From Tachypleus tridentatus (taxonomy: Eukaryota; Arthropoda; Merostomata; Xiphosura; Limulidae), in contig NC_134835.1 of the NCBI RefSeq assembly GCF_004210375.1, forward strand, positions 67,362,447-67,426,446: 64,000 bases of DNA, written 5' to 3'. The translations under genes were made by a program, and so were the position numbers. Within the stretch, counting starts at the first letter, position 1, and each line of letters opens with the position of its first letter. Below, piece after piece: positions 42,430-55,271 of this stretch. The notes under the pieces were generated by a model, which worked only from the letters and a program-made list of their open reading frames with translations, had not been told where the DNA came from and made no database searches.

Positions 42430-45400
42430 CTTCATATAGTGAAAATGTATTTCTGATAGGCATTTCTCACAAGATATACTTTTCCCGTTTTGTGCTGCTC
42501 TCTATGTGTGAACTTTTTATAACACATGCCACAGGCTTTAGCACCTCCGTCCATTGGCATAAGAGGTTCAAGCATGTCTCTTATGTAGATCATCATGTGT
42601 CATCTATCCACCAATAGGAGATCCTTACTTTCACGTGACGTACGTGACTCCCTCTATGCAATCCTACTGAACCATCACTTTAAATTTTGGTAGAAGACGT
42701 AAGCACTGGAAGATTGTGGAGAAAGGGTGGGAAGTATGAGGACAGAGAAGTGTCTATTGGAAATACACTTTCAGTATAGGAAAATTATAATTTCCAATAA
42801 GGTACTTCCCTCTTTTCATAAGAAAAGCTATAATTCCACATTGAAAAGAAAAGATCCCTGTGCAAGGGAAGAACAAACATACCCCCTGAAAACATCCGAA
42901 TGATATTTCTGTAAATGAAAAAACAGATCAGACGATCAGAAAAGGGGCACTGCAGTATTTTTGAACCAGGTTTCTCACCATTACCAGCCAGAAACAAACA
43001 TGGTGTAACAGGAAGGGAGAACATTCGAGTGGAAGAGGATAAGTCAGGAAAGTGATCCCAACTGGATAAGTGTGGATACTCTATCCCATAAAGAGGATAA
43101 TAGAGAATGTGTCCCGTAGTGTGGACTGGCTATAGCACAGTGGACTGCAATTATAAGTCAAATACATCCAAAACCTCTTCATTACGTACAAAAGACTGCA
43201 CGAGGGTAGGATGATAATCATATCAGCTTCAAGCCCTAAAATTGTGGATGGGACGAAAACACCAATTCTAGAGCACGATACAGGATTAGCTTTGAGCCAG
43301 AGATCTGGGAATGTGTCAACCAGTATCAGAATAAACTCCAGTCCCATGCAATCAGTTTTCATGACCATAAGACTGGTCTGAAATGTCCAAAGTTCATTAA
43401 CATCCCAATTGCAAGAATGAGGTAGTGCTCAGAATAGAAATGGAAACATCCCATTTACACCCATAGTGACTCATTAGACAGAAGGAAAAATTGAGGGAGG
43501 AAGATGAACAACATCAAACCTGTGTGAGAACTTAAGTTGATTGGTTCACTCAATATCCAAAACCAGCCTGTGGGGTACTGACATCATTGCAATGGTAGAG
43601 TGAGGACACCAAATCTAAGAGATGAATTGCATTGAAACATTTCACTCCATAGTATGTGTTATTAAATCCAAAGGAAGGTGTGCCTTCTACACTAGCTAAA
43701 CATAACCATCTGACTCTGAACTGAATGATTATAGGCTATCTCTGTAGAATCCAGCCACCAGGATGCTTCCAATGGTCAACCACTCCAGTAACTTGGAATA
43801 GGCAAGGACTTCCATACTCCACTGGAAGAAAGAGGAGAAAAAAGCATTGGAGAGACTGGAAGAATAGTTACACCCGCGAGAGGGCAATGGTTGATCATAA
43901 AACTATTTTGAAAGGTAGACCATCCTGATTTATTCAATCAAGAAATGGTAGGTAGGGGAATCTAACACCTCTTGCTTTATCCATGCCTTTCATGGATGGT
44001 AATGTCTGGAAGTGACCTACTTATGAAGCAAATATTACAAGGTTATTATTGACCATTCAGTGATCTTGTGAAACATCCTATCTCATAGGTGAGTGTGTGG
44101 AGCCATGCAAAGGGCACAAAAACCAATATGGCATATAGTGCAAATTTGTTTGTGTAAAGAATATTTGTTGAGGCACCAATTACTACAAAGTGGAATCAAA
44201 GAAATGAAATATGAAGCATGGGCCACTGAAAGAAAAGAAAGCATTAATAAAGACTTACCTTGTGTCATGGCTGCACCAAAGCTCATCGGGAAGGGGATAA
44301 AAAGAAATAAGCCAACTGGATTAAACAATAAACCTAACTAGTAAGAGTAAAGGGAGAAAGATTCCAAGAGAAAGAAGGTTGCCATAGGATAAAGAGATGG
44401 GAAGAAGGACATATGAAGGAAGCCATGCAGGCAATTTAAAAAAAAAGTGCACACACCAAGCGTAAACGTCTCTCCATATGAAGATGAGGCTAGAGATGAG
44501 AAATAGAAGGAAGGAAAATGGGCAAAAAAGGAGTAGTATGTGAGTAATTTCAATAGCAAAGAAATTCAACTGGTGCCATCTGCAGGCCAAGAAGAAAAAG
44601 AAATATGGCTTAAGAGATAAGTAAAACGAAGAGCATGAGACAATAACACAAACAGAAGTAAGGCAAGGGGATGCAGTATCATGTTAATGTTACAGTACAA
44701 AAGTACCGAATGTATAGACAGCTGACATATCTGTAAAGAATGAATCAGAATGGCAAGGACAGGGGAATTCTATGCCCTGTAATAACTAGAAAAATGGAAG
44801 GTATGTGATAGGGCTGCCTGATAACCTGATATTGAGGAGACTGAACACATCTTGTCAAGAAAGCCATGTAAGAAACATGGAAATACCAGCAACCACTGGA
44901 CAAGAAGCTTGGATAACCTGATTCAAGGTCCAGGTATGAAAAACATTCAAATTCTGCTTATACACAGACATCAATGAAGGGCAAATGGAACGAGCTAAAT
45001 TAAATGCTATCCAATGTGAAAACTCAGATATCTTCGCCAGTGACTGAACAAAAGGAAGATGTGAAAATGGAATACATGAAGCATAGGATACTGAGTTAGC
45101 AACTCAGGTTCACAAAGAAACAAAGGAAGAGGGATGAGAGGAAACAAATATAAATGGAGTATTTGAGGAAGCTATAGTTGAGTGGACCAGTAAAGAGCAA
45201 TCTGAAGGACTCTGCATGGAATAGTATGGATGAGGGGCCTATCCAGTAAAGTAACTTGATAGGAGAATTAAGCATAAAGGAACTTGTTCGACCAATCCTG
45301 GCAGAAGGCATTTACAGCCAAAGCCTGAGGATGGGGAAAAGAGGACCAAAATAAAAGTAACTGGTGGTTGAGGGTGGTGGCAAATGCATTCTTGTGAGGA

Positions 45401-45900
45401 ACACTCCACTGATTGAAAAGTTACTGAAAAACAAAGGGATGATGGGACCATCCAGTTGGGTTGGGGGAAAAAAAACAGCACAATGTTGAAATCACCTAGT
45501 ATGTGTCACACTACCAAACAAATGTGATAATCGTGGGCCCAGAAGATAAGATATTTCAGAAAACATAGGGGACTGATATGAGTCACCATTGTTGAATTGT
45601 TAGAATGGATCACGACCAAACAATCTGAAACATTTGCTTCAGCATTCATGCTTGTTACCAAACAAGCAAGTGAAATTTTTCATGTCAAAAAACTGATACA
45701 TGAAATAGTTTGGAAAATAAAGTGAAAAAAAAAAGCCTTGAAATATAGCAAATTAAATGAAATCAAACCACTTCAACAATCAATGAATAAAAAGAAAGAC
45801 ATCTGAACTTAACCACTGCAAACCGAAAAGTTATGTTTCAGTAAGAGTGCATAGATGGAGTCACATAATAGAAGGGCTCTGTAGTAGGAAGTACTTTATC
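42430..45900. repeat. Unclassified repetitive block, purine-rich on the plus strand
   Basis: The composition changes abruptly near 42.7 kb to A/G-rich sequence. 42451-42670 and 42785-42830 match parts of 52925-53130 (shared AATAAGGTACTTCCCTC, CCAATAGGAG, ACTCCCTCTAT), and 57510-57560 is a weaker relative. Short open frames occur on the minus strand but with no domain I recognise, so this may be a decayed large retroelement. Confidence 0.45.
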
Positions 45901-47546
45901 ACAATTACATGATGTCTAACTGTGGTGTTGCAGCTTCTCTACTTCCTTTAGCTAATGTATGATTCCAAACTATTTATACTTTGAACGTCAGCCTATGTAT
46001 ATAATGTTATATATTTATGAAGCTGCTTTACATATTTTTTTATTACCCTGAACACAATCTGCAAGAGGTTCACAAGTTTTCTGTACACCATGCTGTAACG
46101 ATTCTTAAGCATTGTCCTTGAGCTGGCTGTGCTTACTATTTTCTCTTGAACACTACCTAATTTGTTTTTTCTCAAATTACTGTTCCATGTCAACCAGAAT
46201 GTGGTATATCTACCACCATTAAAAATTAGGTATGCTCAGTATAAGCCTAGGCATTGTCACCCAAATATATTTTTTGTTTAGTTTCAGATAATGGTAAATT
46301 AGTCTTATGTTAAGGAATATATTAGAGTTAACTGAGCACTAGACCTACAATTATAAATGAACCTTCTTTTCAAAGAACTTACTAGGAAAATGATACACTG
46401 TTACAATGAGGGTAATGGTAAATTAAAATGGAATGAAATGGGTGAAAATATGTTTTTATTATAAATGTAATAATATACATCAACAGAAGCCAGGGGAACC
46501 CAAAAGAAAAAAATTGAATTCAGAAGGTATATTAAGGTTAAACAATTTGAGGGGCACATGTGAGTTAGTATTTTTCAAAAATATATTTAAAAATAATTTC
46601 AAATTTAAATATATTTTGAGGTTCTCCCATTCCTAATGGGCCTGCCTTTTATTGTTGCACTTTATGTATAAGCTTTGGAAGCTTATAAGTTAATACACCC
46701 CTACACATATTTATGTATAATGTTATATAATCTATTTAGCATTTAACTGTACTGTTTGTGTATGCTGAGTTTCAAGTGCCTATGTAGCTGATACGTTACT
46801 GAAATTTTAAAAATGAAACAAAGATTAGTTACCTATGCATTATGAAGTCTTTTAAAATATTAAGGTACAATTTGCAGTTTGTCAATAAAAGTTAAAGAAA
46901 CTGCATGCTCTGTTACCTGTTTTCCATACTCCAATGGGGAGATTTAACATAAATTACCAACTGATTCACTGTCCCACTAAAAATGCAAAGCTTCTTTCCT
47001 AAATGACATAAATTACAATTCAGTAATATCAAAGATACTCTTGTGCTTTTTTCTTTCTTCCTACATATTCATTACTGACTTAGATTTTAAAATTTAGAAT
47101 TTCTTTACAAGGTCACTATCATCAGGAAATTAAATATTGAGTGCAAAACAATAGTTTTACTTTTATTAGTAGTTTAGATCTTGGAAGAAAATATCAGTCA
47201 TTAGGTAACTAGTTATTAAAATGTATCATGCAAATTATTATGAAACAGTGATATTTAATGTAATGGATCATTACTTGCCGGCTGATTCATGTATCTGAAA
47301 ACAACAAATGATGCCTAATTCAGTATCCCCAATATTTAAATATGCCAGGCCATATTTTGGATGAAGAATATTTCATACACCACAAACCTTTATTACTTGG
47401 TTAAATCAAATGCTTTAACAGATGTTGTCTAATGATCATAAAATAAAATATTAGTAGTATATTTCAGTGATCAAATGAAATTTGCATACAAACCCAGATA
47501 AAATACACCACTGACTACGATATTGAATTTGTGCCATAAGACACAA
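45901..47546. other. Intergenic downstream of LIPT2, no gene seen
   Basis: AT-rich and stop-rich in all frames. No repeat family recognised. Confidence 0.4.
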
Positions 47547-47552
47547 TTTATT
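47547..47552 (-). promoter_or_regulatory. Candidate LIPT2 poly(A) signal
   Basis: TTTATT on the plus strand (AATAAA on the minus), 55 bases after the stop codon. Confidence 0.5.
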
Positions 47553-47606
47553 TTCTTGACAAAAATATTACTACATTATATTCAACAATGAAATAAAAAC
47601 AAAAAG

Positions 47607-47842
47607 TTAGCCTTTTCTTAACATGTCCTCCTGTAACAACGTGCACTCAAAATGTTCTACAAATGCTTGAAGAAAATATGTAGCTGCTTCTGTAACAGTG
47701 ATATTCTTGCCAAGTTCCTGAGAAAGAGATGTCACTCCCTTATCTGGTATACCACAAGGCACTATATGATGAAACCAGCTCATGTCAGTGTTACAGTTAA
47801 TGGCCACACCATGGCTTGTCACATACCTACTTCCATGAATTC
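47607..47842 (-). CDS. LIPT2: LIPT2 exon 2
   Basis: Encodes IHGSRYVTSHGVAINCNTDM through VPCGIPDKGVTSLSQELGK and a C-terminal helix, with stop TAA at 47609-47607. Confidence 0.94.
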
Positions 47843-49482
47843 CTGTAATAAAGATAATATGAATTGCCTACAAACGTATTTAGTAATCTACAAAATGTTT
47901 CAGAAGCCAAACATTCTTCCTTTCCCATGATTTCAGACTTAACACGCATGTTATTTTGATAAATATTTCACCTTTTATATCGCTTGTACAAATTACAGTT
48001 ACATTATTTCACAGCAACCACATTTTCTACCTCTGATACTCATGAATAAACCTTACATGTACATTACATATATTTTTACACAAGCAACATAAACACTAAC
48101 TTCTAAGAAACTGGATAGCAGGAACTCATTTGGTCCTTAATGGCTGTCTCTGCATACACACTCCTTATAAAAAGTAAATCCATCCTATATCTTTCAAGAA
48201 AGTATTAACTCTTGTAAAGTGCTGGCCTCCACCACTAGTGGTGACTCAATCCATCTGCTAATTGAGGATTAAATATTAAAAAAAAAAACTACATTCTTCC
48301 TGTACCCTTAATTAAGGGTTGTAAAACTTTTCCTTAACTTTTCACCACACCTCACTGGTAGACAACTGTGTGTTTCTATTCTTGTTTTACCGTCCTTTCA
48401 AATTTTGCCCTATTCCCTCCTCCTTCATGACCCAAAATTTTACTCATATTTTCAAAATCACAAAATTATTACCACACTTGCTCCAAGTGATACCACAAAC
48501 GATTTGGTAATGACAGTAGTTCACGTTATTTTAATGAGAAGAATATCTATTACTGAACTAATCTTCTTAGAAAAACAAACCTTTCTTAAGTTGATTCTAA
48601 CCTGCATTTTCCTAAGTTTAAGCTTGTCTCTCTCATCTTGTTGTCTTCTTTATTTAGAAAAGACCTTCATCCCATCAATACCACACATAATCTTGTATAT
48701 CTCAACAAGGTCACCTCTTACACTTCTTAAGAGAAAATAAGTTAAGCAATCTTAACCTATATTTGTAAGATAACACTTCCATCTCAGGAACATCCTAGTA
48801 GCTTTCTTCTAAACCTTTTCAATATCATTCTAAGTGAAGACAACTATTAATGATGCAAGTTATTAGAAAATTTTAGTTTCCGAAAGTCCTATTGATCGAT
48901 GTCACTATTAACCTTTTCTGAATAATAAACATTCTGCTTACATTGTAATGATGAATGTCATAACTGTGTCACTTATTCTAACTTTGCTAATCAGTGTTGT
49001 TATTTACCTATAGCAGCAATTTTTTTGTCTTTTACCCATACACCTGTATATGGCGAAGTAGATGCTTGAATTCCATAATATTTGCACATATGTATTACAC
49101 ATTGTTCTAGCTGACAAACATACCACTTCATACTCTTTTTAGGGTTGAAATCACCTAAATAAAGTATAGGATATGCAACTAACTGTCCTGGACCATGAAA
49201 TGTTATTAGACCACCTCGGTTAGTTTTCACAAAATCTGCTCCTAAAGCTCTGAGCTTCTGTTCTTCACTTGCTGTATATGTCGATGATCGAATTCCAACA
49301 GTATAAACAGGCTCATGTTCAACCAGAAGTAGGAAATTATGCCTATAATCACAAAGTGGAATTTTTTGGGGTGCTAGAGTCTCATGTAACTGTTGAACAA
49401 GTTTCTTTTGGATAGTTAGAGCTTGCTGATATGCTAAATATCCTAAGTTTTTCAGAACAACAATTGGTTTTCCTGATATCAT
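47607..49482 (-). CDS. LIPT2: Octanoyl-[acyl-carrier-protein]:protein octanoyltransferase, mitochondrial (LipB family), two exons
   Basis: Exons 49482-49008 and 47842-47607 join in phase 1 into 236 residues, about the size of animal LIPT2. The enzyme moves octanoate from mitochondrial acyl-carrier protein to lipoyl-domain lysines, the first step of lipoate synthesis for the 2-oxoacid dehydrogenases and the glycine cleavage H protein. Family motifs: FLLLVEHEPVYTVGIRSS (51-67), RGGLITFHGPGQLVAYPIL (89-107), WVKDKKIAAIG (149-159, with the catalytic Lys at 154), VTSHGVAINCNTDMSWF (166-182) and IVPCGI with the nucleophile Cys188. No key residue is missing. The N-terminus is short with no obvious long presequence. 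Splice sites: donor GTAAAT after 49008, acceptor TTATTACAG before 47842. A divergent neighbour (ECT2-like) starts about 0.6 kb away. Confidence 0.95.
48110..48880 (-). mobile_element. CR1-like LINE 3' fragment in the LIPT2 intron
   Basis: The minus strand gives the CR1-type C-terminal signature: EVTLLRY and the overlapping RGDLVEIYKIMCGIDGMKVF (about 48725-48665), after VQ-RKATRMF-like sequence near 48820. A 3'UTR-like tail follows with the block for a trailing GATTGAGTCACCACTAGTGG near 48240. It is full of stops. Confidence 0.6.
48480..48533. repeat. 52-bp sequence shared with 49948-50000
   Basis: AAGTGATACCACAAACGATT, then TGGTAATGACAGTAGTTCAC, with about three differences from the second copy 1.47 kb away. 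Its position at the C-terminal end of the CR1-like frame suggests LINE origin. Confidence 0.8.
49008..49482 (-). CDS. LIPT2: LIPT2 exon 1
   Basis: ATG at 49482-49480. 158 codons plus one base, ending KDKKIAAIG at the splice. The first ATG of the open frame is used; nothing upstream in frame suggests a longer N-terminus in this exon. Confidence 0.94.
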
Positions 49483-49922
49483 GATTCTGAATTATACCTT
49501 ACTAAAAATTAAATTAAAGCTTACACTGGTATTGGTAAAGTATCTTTAATGCAGCAAGTTGGACGTATTAAATCTAAATTACACTAGACCTTACAAGTTA
49601 CATTTTTACTATTTTAATACCAAAACTAACATTTGTACATATTAATATTTAAAGACTAAGAATAGTATAGCCTACAATTTACAAAGCAGCCCCTGTAGTG
49701 CAAAATCAAAAACGCGAAAGTTTAGGATAAACATGATATGCATATGTATACAAGGAGAGAGTGATTAGAATAATGAAATTGTTCATTATAACCGATTTAT
49801 TTATTAACTTTTTTTTTACTTAAGGTAGTTTAATTTATTATTTTTTACTCTTTTCCGTTATCGTAATTTTCCCAATTTCTCCATTTATCATGCTCATCTA
49901 AGATAAATATTTTCAAAAAGTT

Positions 49923-49933
49923 ACCCAGAATGC
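49923..49933 (+). promoter_or_regulatory. ZNF143/Staf-like motif
   Basis: ACCCAGAATGC followed by TTTGAGA resembles the core CCCAGAATGC of the Staf/ZNF143 site common in bidirectional promoters. By eye only. Confidence 0.35.
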
Positions 49934-49947
49934 TTTGAGACACCTGC

Positions 49948-50000
49948 TCTAAGTGATACCACAAACGATTTGGTCATGACAGTAGTTCACGTTATTTACA
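49948..50000. repeat. Second copy of the 52-bp sequence, in the LIPT2/ECT2 promoter
   Basis: AAGTGATACCACAAACGATT then TGGTCATGACAGTAGTTCAC, same orientation as 48480-48533. Confidence 0.8.
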
Positions 50001-50114
50001 CCAGAGTTTTCTCGGGTAACGTAATCGAAATTTCTGTGTAGGAAATAAACCGCCAATGAACATTTGACGTTACTAACTATACGTATCTTTCAACGTTTAG
50101 CGCTTTCGTTTAAA

Positions 50115-50129
50115 ATGGACTTTGTTTAG
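50115..50129 (+). other. 3' end of a probable 5'UTR exon of the ECT2-like gene
   Basis: GTAAGTG begins at 50130, a strong donor just downstream of the promoter region. The exon start is not visible and probably lies near 50060-50100. The ATG inside it opens only a four-codon upstream ORF that stops at the splice junction. Confidence 0.45.
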
Positions 50130-52924
50130 GTAAGTGTTTAAAGTTGTTTATCATATATATTTAAAATAAAATCAGTTTAACACTGATATATATGTGTACA
50201 TAATACATTATAAAATTACACGAGCGACTTGATATTAAAGTTTTAAATTAATTCTCTACTTATTTTTAAACTTGAGTTATGTCCAGTGTACTCCCTTAGG
50301 CCTATTTTAAATTGAAGTTTTGAATAATTAACATGTAAGTTTAAGTTTAATTTTCCATTTATTAATTATTCAGTCTTACTTCCACGAAGACTCGCTACAG
50401 TATTTAGTATATCTAATTATAATAGGCGAATAATAGGAAAAATTGCAAGGTTAGTCATTTTTTTATCCTATAATTAAATATAACAACATTTAAACTTTCA
50501 GCTAAGGTCAATAAGGTACCCCTAAACTCTGAAGTAAATAGTAATGCATTATTGCTCTGTTAAAGTCCCACCGACCTCCAGGTCTGACGTTAGTAATTTA
50601 TAATTGTATTTATCACTTAATTTTAATACTGAATGGTGGACCCAAAAATTGGTCCAGTGGCTTAATGACTCGAGAATAATGACAAGAATTCACTTTTTTT
50701 TTATATTGACTGTCACTGTATGTTTTAAGAGTAACACTAGACACTATTTATTGATTTACTTCTTATTGCTGTTTGAAGACTAGTTTTAAACAAAAATAAT
50801 AACATTGTAAAAGTAAAACTTGGAGATTAACTGTCAAAGTTTAGAAATTGTTTTTGTAATGATTGGGTACTACTACTACTACAGAACTATGTTTTAAGTT
50901 TATCAGGTATTAAGCTCAGTAAAATGTAAAACATGGGGCAAGGGATATTAGTATAAAAAATAATAAATATAAACAAAGATTAACTTGTTAGCAGATTTTG
51001 CTAATTTTTGTCTTTAATCTAAATATATGAGAAACTTCTCTTTTTACATGGTAGCCATGTTGACAATTGGTCCTTGTTAAGATCTGGAACTTCAGTAAAT
51101 GTGATTTTTAGTGGATAGTGTTGTAATGCACATGTCTGATGCACTTGATATATTGAAAGATCATACATTTGCATGTTTTGTTATGCAAGTTGACAGTTTT
51201 ATTTATAGAAGGAATATAACTGGATACCGACAGCAAGGAAGGTAAATTTATAAACAGGAATTTATGATTCTTAGTGAAGGAATAACAGTCATTAAAGTTA
51301 TAAGAATCTAATACTACAACTAAGTTGCAGTCAGATTTGAAAATACATAACTGTTTAAAAACACACTCTGTTAAGTAAGGCTCATGACTGAATTTTCACA
51401 TTCATTTACTAATGTATTATAAAGGTTTAACTAATGTCTACTTGAGAACATCAACCATAGATGGTTTATTGAAACTGCTTGTTAAAATAATTAGAAAATA
51501 TTTGGTCAGTTTCACATACAAGAAAACATTTTTACATAAGAAGCATTTGATATTTACTAAATTCTTCATGCAAAATTTCATAAGTAATTGAAAATCTATA
51601 GGGAAAATGAATTGAGAAATTAATTGGATTATCTTTAGATACAGTTGGGATAAAGCTTGTGAATTTAAAATACAAGACAGTGAATGTTTTCTTTAATGGT
51701 AAATTTCACAGTTAAAATTAACATCATGCTGGTTGAATAGTAATTAATGTGTTAAATTTAAGTAACATTGCAGTATTACCATTTTAATATGAAAAGTAAC
51801 TTCAGGTTTGTATATATTAAATATTCAAAAAGTAAAATTGGAATTACAGGCTAGGCTGTAACCTATAAATCAACTGACTGCTTTGAAAAAATTAAAAAAT
51901 TGACAATAAATATGTATGTATGTACATAGATGGAACAATTAAAATATTGAAATTATGCACTTGCAACCTACATAATTACTTTCTTAAATAATTTTTTACG
52001 TCATACAGTTTCACTTAAACCTATGTGTTTTTCTCACATTATGAATGTACATACCTACAATAATATAGCAATTTAAAAAATACAAACTCAAGAAATCCTT
52101 AAATAATTTAAATTGTAGAAACAATCAAGTCAGCATGAAACTTTATAGTTTCTTCTAAAAGTATAATCATAAATTAAAAACTGAACATCATAGGTTGGAC
52201 AATAAATTTTAATATCAAATATTAATTTTTTAGTGTATATAAATACTGTCTGTATTAGTATATAAAGCCTTTAGGAAATCAACTGAAATAATAGACAAAG
52301 CACTATTATTTCTAGTATTTGAAACTATAGGCTGAAATAAAAATCATTTTTTATTTTTTGCATTTTATGAAGATCATTAAAACGTTTCTAGATGATTCCC
52401 TGAAGATCTAACTTAGATACTGTTTCTAATTAAAACATCTTTTTCAGATACCTGTTAATTATAACTTTTCCATATATTTGTAAATATTTATAGTATAAAA
52501 AGTTGGTCAGGGACCATAACTTATAGGGTATATATTTAACTAGAGTTGAGATGTTTATTCAAATCTTATAACTGCTTGCAGTATTTCTTCAGTGAGGTTA
52601 TAAAATGTTGCTCATAAATTAATTTTATACTGCTGTCAGCACCTATAACTATATTATAAATTGGTGTGAAGGAACATACAAATTCAAGGTCATCAAATGG
52701 ATTAAGTGTTCTACAACATGAGCTAGGTTAGTGTCAAAGGCTAGTGATGAATAGGGTCTCTGTATAAAATAGAAACTGCTCATACAGAAACTAAGACCAG
52801 ATTAATCAAGTCAGTTCTATTTAGAATTGCATCCCAAAATGTGCATTTGATATTGTGACCAATGAAATTGATGTTGGCTTTGTGGTAATTATATACAACA
52901 TCAGTTGTAATATATAATCCTAAA

Positions 52925-53130
52925 CTCAAAATTATAATTTCTGATAAGGTACTTGCCTCATTTCATATGATTAGCTATTCCTATTCTGTTCTACTCTCTT
53001 TATGTAAACTTTTCTTTCCACATGCTACAAGCATTCTGTATCCCCTTTTGGAAGTACAAGATTCCAACTTGTCTCTCGTGCATCATATACCAATAGGAGC
53101 ATGACGTGTAACTCCCTCTATCAAACTTTC
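52925..53130. repeat. Copy of the unclassified repeat also found at 42.4-42.8 kb
   Basis: AATTATAATTTCTGATAAGG, TACTTGCCTCATTTC, CCAATAGGAG and ACTCCCTCTAT occur in one continuous 200-bp unit. In the 42.4-42.8 kb block the same pieces are spread over two partial copies. Confidence 0.65.
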
Positions 53131-53786
53131 ATTTACATTTGACAATGTTTTACTTTGATGTGTTCTTTTTTGGCTGCTTAGCTTAATGCTTTATTTTTGA
53201 CTGTCTTACTTATGAAGTGGTTATATTTTTACTTAATTTGTTTTCATTCAACCTAGTTCCTATATTAATATTTAACAGTTAATTCTAATCACTTTATTTT
53301 TGCACTCAACTTTGGTGAACCTCTTCTGTGTAATGAATTCCAAATTTAATGTTACCACTTTGGGGAGCACACCAGTTATCAGAGTTTTTTTCTCAAGCTT
53401 CAGGTGCAACTGATACAATGGTAGATTTATCTCTTGTATATTGAGAGATTGAACATTACATGGGACAACTTTTGTTGCACCTTGGTAGGCTGATAAGGAC
53501 TCTAATTGTCTTTTTCCATCTTCAAAGTTTGCCGTAACTTTCCATTCTCAACCTGAGGAATCTTCTAAGTCTAATTTGGTCTTTATGGATTTTGTATCAC
53601 ACGTTTGTGGTTTTATCCTTTCAACTAATTCTTATTCACTTCATCCTTATTGTATGAGCAGTATTTTTGGTTTTCTCCCTTCTCCTGATATTCAGCTTCA
53701 TGTTGATCAGTTTGCCTCACAGGACTTCTGATTGGTTTGCCCATTCTTATTATCATGCAAAATATCCATTTTTAGATCAGCAGTTG

Positions 53787-53978
53787 TAAAGAAATAAGTT
53801 ATCCCATGTTCTCTTTGAAATATTGTTTCTGGCAGAAACACCATTTTGAATGCAAGTTTGTTTGTTTGCAAAATATAAACTAGGTAGAGGAGGAGATGAC
53901 TAGCTGGGACTCCCATTAATTTATATGTAGTATAGCCCTTTAGTCCCTATTTCTCTAAACCTCCTTACAAGATATATA
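53787..53978 (+). repeat. Long inverted repeat, left arm
   Basis: About 190 bp matching the reverse complement of 57996-58182; shared landmark GACTAGCTGGGACTCCCATT. Confidence 0.85.
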
Positions 53979-55098
53979 AAGATTGAGAAAATAAGAGATC
54001 TTGTCCTATCCAAAGATAACTAATCCATCTCAATAATAATTTTAGTAACTCTCCTCAGGACCTTTTCCACTATGTCATTATTCTTCCTCAGGTAAAGAAA
54101 CTAAAATTGTACATAGTACACCATGTTGTTTAGAGACAGTTACATTATTTGGTTTAAAGTCAAAATGTTTGTAAATACTTCATAAAATTTAGTTTTACTG
54201 CAATAGAGCACTTCCTTAATGGCATGAATAACTTATAACATACAGCAAGAAGTATGTCAATTCAGTGAAGCTGCATCCACTGTCAGTGACTGAGTTAAGC
54301 TAAAATAAACAGCTCAAAGCTAGCCCTTGTATACCATTGTGGTGAGATCCTTGTCTTCTTCATTCATGGTATTGAGCAGATTTCCATCAATACTAGATGT
54401 GTGATCTGAGTTATGATGACTTAAATGCATTATTTTGCATTTAGACTATGACAGATATGCTTCAAAAATTTAATTTTTCAAATATCTAATTTTCATACCT
54501 GATTGGTTGACACCAATGTAATAAGTGTTATGCTTCATGTGTCTTTAGCATCAAAATACAGTTCCTCTTTGTTTATTTGTATTTTCACTTTCAATGCTCT
54601 TTTCTCTCTAATTTTCACACTTTTCAGGATTCAAAAGTCCTCCCAAATTTTTAAAATTGTAAAACTGATCTGTAAACAACATATTTAATGTGTAAGTTCA
54701 GCCTCTTTTTATTCCCTGATGGGATACCTTTTTACAATAGCAAGTACATTAATCCAAACTATCAGTCCATATGTATCCTTTAATACTAGATGAACTTGAT
54801 CTTCTCTATAAATGTATGCATGTGAAAAAAAAAAAATTCTGCATGAAAATAAGTGCAACCTGGCTTTCAAATATTATATGAATGGTTTACTTTTATAATT
54901 CTTCATATACTGAAAACCTTATCTGCATGTAGAAATTAACTTTTTGGAATATTCTGTATTAGATAAGTATACACCATTTTTTTAGTTTTCACAGGATTTT
55001 CTCAGAAATTAGAATACTTGATAGGTTTTATATGAGTTGTTATACAGCTTAAAACAAAAAGAAAAAGTAAGTTTTAACAGTATTTTTCATTATTCCAG

Positions 55099-55225
55099 GT
55101 AACTACTGTGTAGGAGTGGAGTAATAAAATGTGTTGTTGGCATGAATAGAACAGTGACCAAGATCTGAATATTGTAAATTTGTGTGGACACTTATATATA
55201 GGTTTAATTAACCAAGGCAACTAAC
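55099..55225 (+). other. 5'UTR part of the first coding exon, ECT2-like gene
   Basis: Lies between the acceptor at 55098 and the ATG at 55226. It carries at least two short upstream ORFs (ATGTGTTGTTGGCATGAATAG region), which may lower translation. Confidence 0.45.
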
Positions 55226-55271
55226 ATGGCAGAAGGGAGCTCCTTAGACGTGGGTTCATCTGGAACTGGAG
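55226..55271 (+). CDS. ECT2: ECT2-like coding exon 1
   Basis: ATG in the context AACATGG. Encodes MAEGSSLDVGSSGTG plus one base. The donor GTTTGA is weak, which lowers confidence in the exact boundary. Confidence 0.62.

Larger units (their letters stand above)
49483..50114. promoter_or_regulatory. Probable bidirectional promoter of LIPT2 (-) and the ECT2-like gene (+)
   Basis: About 630 bp between the LIPT2 start codon and the inferred first exon of the divergent gene. It contains a staf/ZNF143-like ACCCAGAATGC at 49923, a CCAAT on the plus strand (CGCCAATG, near 50051) and a local rise in CG dinucleotides from 50010 to 50110. There is no clear TATA box. Confidence 0.5.
50130..55098 (+). other. 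Inferred 5'UTR intron of the ECT2-like gene
   Basis: Donor GTAAGTG at 50130, acceptor TTATTCCAG ending at 55098. It holds the repeat piece at 52925-53130 and the left arm of a long inverted repeat at 53787-53978. 50200-52900 shows no feature. Confidence 0.45.
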
